Of a DNA stretch of 64,000 nucleotides, positions 57,131-64,000 are shown one piece after another. The stretch's first letter is position 1, and each line of letters begins with the position of its first letter. The position numbers were made by a program, and so were the translations under genes. This DNA comes from Pseudomonas fluorescens. Its GTDB lineage: Bacteria; Pseudomonadota; Gammaproteobacteria; Pseudomonadales; Pseudomonadaceae. A model generated the notes under the pieces. It had not been told where the DNA came from. It made no database searches and saw only the letters and a list, made by a program, of their open reading frames with translations. Location: positions 5,890,001-5,954,000 of the forward strand of contig NZ_CP008896.1 in NCBI RefSeq assembly GCF_000730425.1. Reading direction: 5' to 3'.

Positions 57131-57382
57131 TTACTTGCGGCTAGCTTTTTCAAGCATGCGCAGAGCGCGCTCGTTAGCTTCGTCAGCAGTCTGTTGTGCT
57201 TTTTGAGCAGCAGCCAGAGCTTCATCAGCTTTACGGTAGGCTTCGTCTGCACGAGCCTGGGAGCGAGCTGCTGCGTCTTCAGTTGCAGTCAGACGAGCTT
57301 CGGTTTCTTTGGAGACGCTGCTGCAACCGGTAGCCAGAACTGCGGCCAGAGCCAGAGCAGAGAATTTCAGAACGTTGTTCAT
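57131..57382 (-). CDS. oprI: Major outer-membrane murein lipoprotein OprI
   Basis: An 83-aa Lpp-type lipoprotein. Lipobox LATGC puts the lipid-bearing Cys at residue 19. The mature part is a helical heptad coiled coil with many alanines ([22 protein letters not shown] heptads) and ends LEKASRK, whose C-terminal lysine can be linked to peptidoglycan. The ATG at 57382 follows GGGGAACACG. High-expression codon bias and a strong terminator fit its abundance. The upstream 5' region is long and AT-rich. Confidence 0.96.
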   Translation of the reverse strand: MNNVLKFSALALAAVLATGCSSVSKETEARLTATEDAAARSQARADEAYRKADEALAAAQKAQQTADEANERALRMLEKASRK

Positions 57383-57995
57383 CGTGTTCCCCTTCAAGGA
57401 CTTTCTATTTAATGGCTACTTTCTCAGAGTGAGCTAATAGCCGGCGTACATACTACCCATTACTTGTAGTAAGTAAACTGACGTAGCGCAAGAAGCAAAA
57501 AAAATTCTTGTGCCGAATCTATTTTGGCTAACCTTTAGCGAGTTTGTATAAAAAATATCCAGTTTTTGCTGCTCAGTCAAAAATTGGATCCAGGCTGAAA
57601 GCACCGCCTGGCAAGTGTTAAACGTTGTAAGTCGATGTCAATTTATATATCTGCGTGAATACTATTGTTCAGATTGTCCAGGTGCTGATGGGCATCTTTC
57701 GCGCATATACAGGTGACTTTAAAAGCGGTGGTTCGTCTTAAGCTTCAATTGCCGGCAATGTTCAGGCTATCGACCACCAGTTGCTCGATCAGCCCTTTCT
57801 ATGTCCGCCAGCCCGGTGGATGACGAGTGTCCCTTGAGCAATGGCAGGATTGGTGCCTACTATTCCTGCGTGCGGGGTGTGAGTGCTTCAGGGCTTTTCT
57901 CGTTGTCGAAACCGGCACGGGTGGCGTAGATGTTCCTTCGCCGGAAAAACATCGGTAAGGTACGGGTCAGAAACCAAGACCCGCGAGGAGTAGTG
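57383..57995. other. 613-bp intergenic region before oprI and the GNAT gene
   Basis: Contains no credible gene. Close to oprI (57460-57476) is an inverted repeat TTACTT-N5-AAGTAA. The minus strand has a possible oprI promoter, TTGCGC then a 17-bp spacer and TACAAG, overlapping this repeat. The middle is AT-rich. The part near 57900-57995 belongs to the GNAT leader. Confidence 0.45.
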
Positions 57996-58277
57996 ATGAG
58001 CGAGGCGTTGTCCATCCACCATGACCAGGCTGGTCATCAGTTCGAGACCAATGTGGACGGTCATCGTGCCTATCTGACCTACATGGACCTGGGGAAGCAG
58101 ACCCTGGATATTTACCGCACGTTTGTGCCCAATGCCCTGCGTGGGCGCGGCATTGCCGCTGCGCTGACCGAAGAGGCGCTGCAATACGCCGAGAGCATGG
58201 GCTACACGGTGATCCCGTCCTGCTCCTACGTGGAGCGCTACATGGAGCGCCACCAGCGCCATGCTGCGAAGCTGTGA
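57996..58277 (+). CDS. GNAT-like N-acetyltransferase (YjdJ/COG2388-type)
   Basis: A 93-aa minimal GNAT domain. The N-terminus has the HxxxxxF(E/D)xxVDGxxAYLTY pattern (HQFETNVDGHRAYLTYM), and the acetyl-CoA loop is in VPNALRGRGIAAALTEEAL. VIPSCSYVERYMERH ends the protein; a very similar ending occurs throughout COG2388. ATG at 57996 has GCGAGGAG, while an upstream extension to 57930 is unlikely. Substrate unknown. Confidence 0.88.
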   Translation: MSEALSIHHDQAGHQFETNVDGHRAYLTYMDLGKQTLDIYRTFVPNALRGRGIAAALTEEALQYAESMGYTVIPSCSYVERYMERHQRHAAKL

Positions 58278-58301
58278 AAGCCAACGTGCAGGCATAAAAA
58301 A

Positions 58302-58327
58302 ACGCCGGGCTTAGCCCGGCGTTTTTG
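58302..58327. terminator. Bidirectional terminator between GNAT and DAHP synthase genes
   Basis: ACGCCGGGC pairs with GCCCGGCGT around TTA, with A-run (AAAAAA) on the left and T-run (TTTTT) on the right, so it works for both convergent genes. Confidence 0.93.
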
Positions 58328-58333
58328 TGTGCG

Positions 58334-59410
58334 TCAGGTACGTTGGCGCTTGGGCAGAACGTCCTTGAGCTTGGCGTGCATGCTGCGCAGGGTGGTTTCG
58401 GTGGCGGACCAGTCGATGCAGGCATCGGTGATCGACACGCCGTATTGCAGGTCGGCCAGATCCTTGGGAATCGCCTGGCATCCCCAGTTCAGGTGACTCT
58501 CGACCATCAGGCCGATAATCGACTGATTGCCTTCCAGGATCTGGTTGGCCACGTTTTCCATCACCAGCGGTTGCAGGGCCGGATCCTTGTTGGAGTTGGC
58601 GTGGCTGCAATCGACCATGATGTTGGGCTTGATCTTCGCCTTGGCCAGGGCCTGTTCGCACAGGGCTACGCTGACCGAGTCATAGTTGGGCTTGCCATTG
58701 CCGCCACGCAGTACCACGTGGCCATAGGCGTTGCCCTTGGTGGTGACGATGGATACGCCACCTTCCTGGTTGATCCCCAGGAAACGGTGTGGGCTGGAAA
58801 CCGACTGCAAGGCATTGATCGCTACGGTCAGGCCGCCATCGGTACCGTTCTTGAAACCCACGGCAGAGGACAGGCCGGACGCCATTTCCCGGTGGGTTTG
58901 CGACTCGGTGGTACGCGCGCCAATCGCCGACCAACTGATCAGGTCCTGCAGGTACTGCGGGGAAATCGGGTCCAGGGCTTCGGTGGCCGTTGGCAGGCCC
59001 ATTTCAGCCAGGTCCAGCAGCAGCTGGCGACCGATATGCAAGCCGTCCTGGATCTTGAACGAGTCGTCCAGGTACGGATCGTTGATCAGGCCTTTCCAGC
59101 CGACGGTGGTCCGTGGCTTCTCGAAATACACGCGCATCACCAGGTACAAGGTGTCGGACACTTCCGCCGCCAGCACCTTGAGGCGCTCGGCGTACTCGTG
59201 GGCGGCCTTGAGGTCGTGGATCGAGCATGGGCCGATCACCACGAACAGGCGGTGGTCAGTGCCGTCGAGGATGTCACGAATGACTTCGCGGCCCTTGGTG
59301 ACAGTCTGCAGTGCAGCGTTGCTCAAAGGGATTTCGCGCTTGAGCTGATCGGGCGTGATCAGGGTCTCGTTGGATTCGACGTTTAGGTCGTTGATCGGTA
59401 AATCAGCCAT
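58334..59410 (-). CDS. aroF: 3-deoxy-7-phosphoheptulonate synthase (class I DAHP synthase)
   Basis: First enzyme of the shikimate pathway: PEP plus erythrose-4-phosphate gives DAHP. The 358-aa protein has VIGPCSIHD with the metal-binding Cys, VYFEKPRTTVGWKG, VGFKNGTDGG, GINQEGGVSIV and VDCSHANSNKD, the class I type of E. coli AroF/G/H. Start at MADLPINDLNVES; the frame is open for 39 more codons but without homology. Which amino acid inhibits it cannot be told by eye, so the paralogue letter is tentative. The gene is divergent from the thioredoxin-like gene. Confidence 0.94.
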   Translation of the reverse strand: MADLPINDLNVESNETLITPDQLKREIPLSNAALQTVTKGREVIRDILDGTDHRLFVVIGPCSIHDLKAAHEYAERLKVLAAEVSDTLYLVMRVYFEKPRTTVGWKGLINDPYLDDSFKIQDGLHIGRQLLLDLAEMGLPTATEALDPISPQYLQDLISWSAIGARTTESQTHREMASGLSSAVGFKNGTDGGLTVAINALQSVSSPHRFLGINQEGGVSIVTTKGNAYGHVVLRGGNGKPNYDSVSVALCEQALAKAKIKPNIMVDCSHANSNKDPALQPLVMENVANQILEGNQSIIGLMVESHLNWGCQAIPKDLADLQYGVSITDACIDWSATETTLRSMHAKLKDVLPKRQRT

Positions 59411-59597
59411 CGTGTTACTCGTCAGGGTCACGGGTGCCGGCCGCCAGCGAACCCCGTGCGGCGGAGCACAGCATGATTTAAATGCAGCGGGGAGCCGAAC
59501 CTTAGCGCGTACACGGCTGCTCGACAATGGGCAATTGCGCGCGGTGTCATACGGCCTGATAGTGTGTTGCCTGGTTAAAGGTCGTGGTGCTGATCGA

Positions 59598-59933
59598 GTG
59601 AAAGCGTTTGAATTGACGGATTTGGATATTGACCAGCAGTTGCTGGCGCTACCTGGCGCTTCGCTGCTGGTGTTTACCAGCGTTGGATGTTCCAGTTGCC
59701 GTTGGGCGCGTCAGCAGATGTCGGGTTGGAACCTGCCGGTTGCGCGCATCTGCTGGGTCGACGCCGGGCACAATGGTGGCGCGGTGCAGCGCTATGGGAT
59801 CTTTCATTTGCCGGCTTTATTTGTAGTGTGCGAGGGTCAACTTCATGGCGCACTCCAGATGGGCCTGAACGCCAGCGACCTCAGCGACGCTATAAATGAG
59901 GCGCTCAAACAAGAACCAGAGGAGTTGCCATGA
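59598..59933 (+). CDS. Thioredoxin-like protein
   Basis: A 111-aa thioredoxin-fold protein. LLVFTSVGCSSCRWARQQM has the active-site CxxC (CSSC), and RYGIFHLPALFVVCEG contains the cis-proline (LPALF). No signal peptide is apparent, so it is cytosolic. The start is probably GTG at 59598; there is no ATG near it and its SD is poor. It overlaps the PanE-like gene by ATGA. Partner not known. Confidence 0.82.
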   Translation: MKAFELTDLDIDQQLLALPGASLLVFTSVGCSSCRWARQQMSGWNLPVARICWVDAGHNGGAVQRYGIFHLPALFVVCEGQLHGALQMGLNASDLSDAINEALKQEPEELP

Positions 59934-60892
59934 CGAGTGCAGTTGAACCTGGGCCGCGTATTGGGATTATCGGCACCGGCGCCATTGGTGGTTTTTACGG
60001 GTTGATGCTGGCACGCGCCGGTTTCGACGTGCATTTCTTGCTGCGCAGTGAATACGCGGCGGTCAGTGAGCGTGGCTTGCAACTCAATAGTGCGGTGCAT
60101 GGTGCCTTGAGCCTGCACCCGGTACAGGCCTATGCCAATGCGGCCGACATGCCGTCTTGCGACTGGCTGTTGGTGGGTACCAAGACGACCGGCAACGTTG
60201 AACTGGCGCCGACCATCGCCCAGGTGGCGGCGCCTGATGCCAAGGTCGTGCTGCTGCAAAACGGACTCGGTGTCGAGGACGGCCTGCGCGAACATCTGCC
60301 TGAGTCCCTGCATTTGCTCGGGGGGCTTTGTTACATCTGCGTACACCGCTCCGGGCCGGGGATTGTCGAGCACCAGGCCATGGGCCGGGTCAGCCTTGGC
60401 TATCACAGTGGTAGCGCGACCCATGATGCTGCACGCCGCCAGGCGATTGTCGAAGAGGGCGCCGGGCTGTTTCGCCACGCCGGGATCGACTCCCAGGCCA
60501 TGCCTGACCTGGACCAGGCGCGCTGGCATAAGCTGGTGTGGAATGTGCCGTATAACGGTCTGTCGGTGCTGCTCGGTGCGAATACCTCTGCGTTGATGGC
60601 CGACGAATCCAGCCGGGAGTTGATCCAGGGCTTGATGGCCGAAGTGGTGCAGGGCGCCCGGGCGTGTGGTCATCAGATCGCGCCGGGTTACGCCGAGCAG
60701 ATGTTCAGCATGACCGAGCGTTTGACGGACTACTGGCCAAGCATGTATCACGATCACGTGCACCAGCGCCCGCTGGAGTTGGCTGCGATCTACGCTCGCC
60801 CGTTGGCCGCTGCCCGGGCCGCCGGTTGCGAATTGCCGCGGATGCAGGCGCTGTATCAGGCCCTGGGCTTTATCGATCGACGTAACGGCTGA
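59930..60892 (+). CDS. Putative 2-dehydropantoate 2-reductase (PanE/ApbA-like)
   Basis: A 320-aa NAD(P)-binding protein. Rossmann motif GTGAIGGFYG is at residues 15-24; the conserved Lys is in LVGTKTTGN, and the C-terminal domain has RWHKLVWNVPYNGLSVLLGAN. Family members reduce 2-dehydropantoate to pantoate or act on related 2-keto acids. The paralogue may not be the pantothenate enzyme. It is coupled to the thioredoxin-like gene by ATGA and is nine bases before the nucleotidase gene. Confidence 0.88.
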   Translation: MTSAVEPGPRIGIIGTGAIGGFYGLMLARAGFDVHFLLRSEYAAVSERGLQLNSAVHGALSLHPVQAYANAADMPSCDWLLVGTKTTGNVELAPTIAQVAAPDAKVVLLQNGLGVEDGLREHLPESLHLLGGLCYICVHRSGPGIVEHQAMGRVSLGYHSGSATHDAARRQAIVEEGAGLFRHAGIDSQAMPDLDQARWHKLVWNVPYNGLSVLLGANTSALMADESSRELIQGLMAEVVQGARACGHQIAPGYAEQMFSMTERLTDYWPSMYHDHVHQRPLELAAIYARPLAAARAAGCELPRMQALYQALGFIDRRNG

Positions 60893-60901
60893 GGAGCAGA
60901 C

Positions 60902-61819
60902 ATGGCCAAAGGCATGAGCGACAAACTGGTTCTGGCGATTTCCTCGCGGGCACTGTTCGACCTGGGCGAAAGCCATAAGGTTTATCTGGCCCAGGGCGTC
61001 GAGGCCTATCGCAAGTATCAGATCGATCACGAGGAAGAAATCCTTGAGCCGGGGGATGCCTTCCCCCTGGTCAAGAAACTCCTGACCCTCAATGCCAGCC
61101 TTGGCCGCGCGCGGGTCGAAGTGGTGCTGGTGTCTCGCAACAGTGCCGACACCGGTTTGCGCGTGTTCAATTCGATCCAGCACTACGGCCTGGATATTTC
61201 CCGCGCCGCCTTCGTCGGTGGGCGTAATCCCCACCCTTATCTGGCGGCGTTTGGCAGTCACTTGTTCCTTTCGACCCATGCCGAAGATGTACGCAGCGCG
61301 CTGGATGCCGGTTTTGCGGCGGCGACCATTTTGTCTGGCGGTGCCCGCCGGGCCTCCAGTGCCGAATTGCGGATTGCCTTCGACGGTGACGCGGTGCTGT
61401 TTTCCGACGAGTCCGAGCGTGTCTACCAAAGCGGCGGCCTGGAAGCGTTCCAGGCCAGCGAGCGGCAAGCGGCCCGCGAACCTTTGCGTGGTGGGCCATT
61501 CAAGGGGTTCCTGGCGGCCCTCAATCTGCTGCAGCGCGAGTTTCCCGACGAGTCATGCCCGATCCGCACGGCGCTGGTGACGGCCCGTTCGGCCCCGTCC
61601 CACGAACGGGTGATCCGCACATTGCGCGAGTGGGACATCCGCCTGGATGAATCGCTGTTTCTTGGCGGCCTGGAAAAATCAGCATTCCTTGAGGCGTTCG
61701 CTGCCGACGTGTTTTTTGACGACCAGGCTGGCCATTGCGAGAAAGCCAGGGAGGTCGTGGCCACCGGGCATGTCCCCCATGGCGTGAGCAATGAGCCCAA
61801 AGTCCAGGTCGAGAGCTAA
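60902..61819 (+). CDS. 5'-nucleotidase (cN-I-like)
   Basis: A 305-aa protein of the cytosolic 5'-nucleotidase I type. It has the opening LVLAISSRALFDLGES with the altered first motif, VVLVSRNSADTGLRVFNSI, FDGDAVLFSDESERVY (DxDxT-like aspartates) and VFFDDQAGHCEKA near the end. Such enzymes dephosphorylate AMP/IMP-type nucleotides. Length fits. GGAGCAGAC SD. Operon with the PanE-like gene. Substrate preference is not visible. Confidence 0.87.
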   Translation: MAKGMSDKLVLAISSRALFDLGESHKVYLAQGVEAYRKYQIDHEEEILEPGDAFPLVKKLLTLNASLGRARVEVVLVSRNSADTGLRVFNSIQHYGLDISRAAFVGGRNPHPYLAAFGSHLFLSTHAEDVRSALDAGFAAATILSGGARRASSAELRIAFDGDAVLFSDESERVYQSGGLEAFQASERQAAREPLRGGPFKGFLAALNLLQREFPDESCPIRTALVTARSAPSHERVIRTLREWDIRLDESLFLGGLEKSAFLEAFAADVFFDDQAGHCEKAREVVATGHVPHGVSNEPKVQVES

Positions 61820-61889
61820 GTTCATCGCAGTCGCGGAGGCGCTGCTAAGCTGAAACAGTCCCCGCCATCCTGGCAGTCCAGGAGGTTCT

Positions 61890-62390
61890 ATGATTCGGTC
61901 GATGTTGTATGCCTCAGACCTGGGTGTGTATGCGCCTTACGTGATGCAACATGCGCTGGCGATGGCGCGCACGTTCAAGGCAGACCTGTATGTGATTCAT
62001 GTGGTGGAGCCGATCGGGTTGTTCGCTGAGTCGGTGCTGCAGACCTATCTGGACGAGCAAGCCTTGAGCGAATGGCAGAGCCAGGGGCTGAACACCGTAA
62101 TGGCGAACATCGAACAGCGGGTGCTGGACAGTTTTCGTGAAGAGTTGCAGGACGGCGAGCAGGACTTGCAGGCGATTCGTTCGGTGCGGGTGATCCAGGG
62201 GGATCCCGCCCAAGTGATTCTCGACCAGGCGCAGAAACTCTCGGTGGATTTGTTGATCGTAGGGAGTCATAGCCAGGGCGCAGGGATCTCGACCCCGTTG
62301 GGGCGTACGGCGGCGCGGGTGCTGCAGCTATCTCAGGTACCGGTCTATCTGGTGCCTTTGCTGCAACGTCGGCGCAGTGATGATGTGTGA
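61890..62390 (+). CDS. Universal stress protein (UspA family)
   Basis: A 166-aa single Usp domain. It starts MLYASDLGVYAPYVMQHALA, contains DLYVIHVVEP, and has the ATP-binding loop GSHSQGAGISTPLGRTAARV (GxxG-9x-G[ST] type). It probably binds ATP. AGGAGG precedes the ATG. Monocistronic. Function beyond stress response is unknown. Confidence 0.92.
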   Translation: MIRSMLYASDLGVYAPYVMQHALAMARTFKADLYVIHVVEPIGLFAESVLQTYLDEQALSEWQSQGLNTVMANIEQRVLDSFREELQDGEQDLQAIRSVRVIQGDPAQVILDQAQKLSVDLLIVGSHSQGAGISTPLGRTAARVLQLSQVPVYLVPLLQRRRSDDV

Positions 62391-63469
<1,079 letters not shown>

Positions 63470-63474
63470 CCGGC

Positions 63475-63957
63475 CTAGCGGGCCTCGGTCACCACGAATT
63501 GTTGCCGGGCGCCCGCCACCAGAATCTGCACCTCATCTCCCTCAAACTTGCCCAGCAGGCTTTTGCCCAGCGGCGAGCGAGGGGTGATGACGGTCACCAA
63601 CTGCCCCACCACATAGACTTTCAGGCCTGCCGCGTCTGGCGCGAGGAACAGCCATTGCTGACGGTCGTTGTCATCTTCCAGGCCAAGCAGGGTGCCCACT
63701 TCGATACCCCGTTGCTCGTCGTAGGGCCGCAGGTTGAGGTTCTGGCACAGCACCAGTGACTGTTTGATTTCCTCGACGCGCCTGGCTTGTCCTGCGGCGA
63801 GGTAAGAGGCTTCCAGGCCCAGGGTGTCGTACTTGTTCTCGGCGATGTTTTCTTCATGGGTCGCGGTTTCGTAGGCGGTTTGCGCGGCGCGCTGTGCCAC
63901 ATCCAGGTCGGCGGCGAGTTTTTCCAGGATCAACTGGAGGACGGCGTGTTTATTCAT
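63475..63957 (-). CDS. GreA/GreB-family elongation factor paralogue
   Basis: A 160-aa protein of the Gre/Rnk fold. The N-terminal coiled coil contains THEENIAENKYDTLGLEASY, which may correspond to the acidic tip, and the C-terminal domain reads VTVITPRSPLGKSLLGKFEGD as in GreA/GreB (SP-x-G-x-A-LLG-like). It lacks the GreB GDRSENADY tip, so its cleavage activity is doubtful. The gene is convergent with cysB, only five bases from its stop. I recognise it as a conserved Pseudomonas protein without a proven role. Confidence 0.85.
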   Translation of the reverse strand: MNKHAVLQLILEKLAADLDVAQRAAQTAYETATHEENIAENKYDTLGLEASYLAAGQARRVEEIKQSLVLCQNLNLRPYDEQRGIEVGTLLGLEDDNDRQQWLFLAPDAAGLKVYVVGQLVTVITPRSPLGKSLLGKFEGDEVQILVAGARQQFVVTEAR

Positions 63958-64000
63958 GGGGCTTGCGGCTCAATCACAAAATTGCAGGACGTTGGCCCGG

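Overview
The window looks like chromosome from a Pseudomonas of the fluorescens group. Three things point there: a tyrA-aroA fusion followed by cmk, rpsA and ihfB and then an O-antigen locus; an OprI-type murein lipoprotein; and Pseudomonas-type REP elements with a GGGCTTGCCC or GCCGGCTTGCCGGC core. Coding bias is GC-rich, except in the O-antigen genes (about 9-14 kb and 22.7-24.4 kb), which are clearly AT-richer.

Layout. (1) 1-5.3 kb: a conserved housekeeping block, tyrA-aroA (5' truncated by the window edge), cmk, rpsA, ihfB and a small LapA-domain membrane protein. (2) 5.6-24.4 kb: a Wzx/Wzy-type O-antigen locus. It holds wzz, rmlA, rmlC, an FdtA/QdtA-type ketoisomerase, a PLP sugar aminotransferase, wzx, a glycosyltransferase, wzy, two GT2 enzymes, a WbpV-like reductase, a WbpL-like initiating transferase, an OafA-SGNH acyltransferase and wbpM. 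These are followed by two genes on the opposite strand, a hexapeptide acyltransferase and a 3-hydroxybutyryl-CoA dehydrogenase. (3) 24.7-27.4 kb: a ComEA-like protein, a TetR regulator, a DUF2897 protein and an ethanolamine permease with a sigma54-like promoter. (4) 27.8-35.9 kb: the complete kdpFABC-kdpDE potassium system, with REP doublets before, within and after it. (5) 36-45 kb: a patatin-like phospholipase, small lipoprotein, CHAD protein, thioesterase, Mpo1-like protein, chemoreceptor, TatD nuclease, MltF-like lytic transglycosylase and DoxX. (6) 45-51 kb: a Gld-like ABC operon and, divergent from it, a coiled-coil protein gene split by an IS5-family element. (7) 51-64 kb: greB, a YbbA/YbbP-like ABC pair, an SGNH esterase, an L,D-transpeptidase, oprI, a GNAT protein, DAHP synthase, a thioredoxin-like protein, a PanE-like reductase, a 5'-nucleotidase, a universal stress protein, cysB and a second Gre-family protein.

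How the genes work together. WbpM, WbpV and WbpL should make UDP-QuiNAc and start the O-unit on undecaprenyl phosphate. RmlA, the FdtA-type isomerase and the aminotransferase should make a dTDP-3-amino-3,6-dideoxyhexose; RmlB is not in the window and must come from elsewhere. The inverted acyltransferase plus 3-hydroxybutyryl-CoA dehydrogenase pair suggests the amino sugar carries a 3-hydroxybutyryl group. The glycosyltransferases assemble the unit, Wzx flips it, Wzy polymerises it, Wzz sets chain length, and the OafA-SGNH protein may O-acylate it.

The observations most worth a second look are the acyl-CoA module at the end of the O-antigen locus, the IS5 insertion whose removal restores a 393-codon reading frame, the atypical ATPase of the Gld-like ABC operon, the sigma54-like promoter of the lone ethanolamine permease, the REP doublets inside the kdp operon, and the structured rpsA leader.
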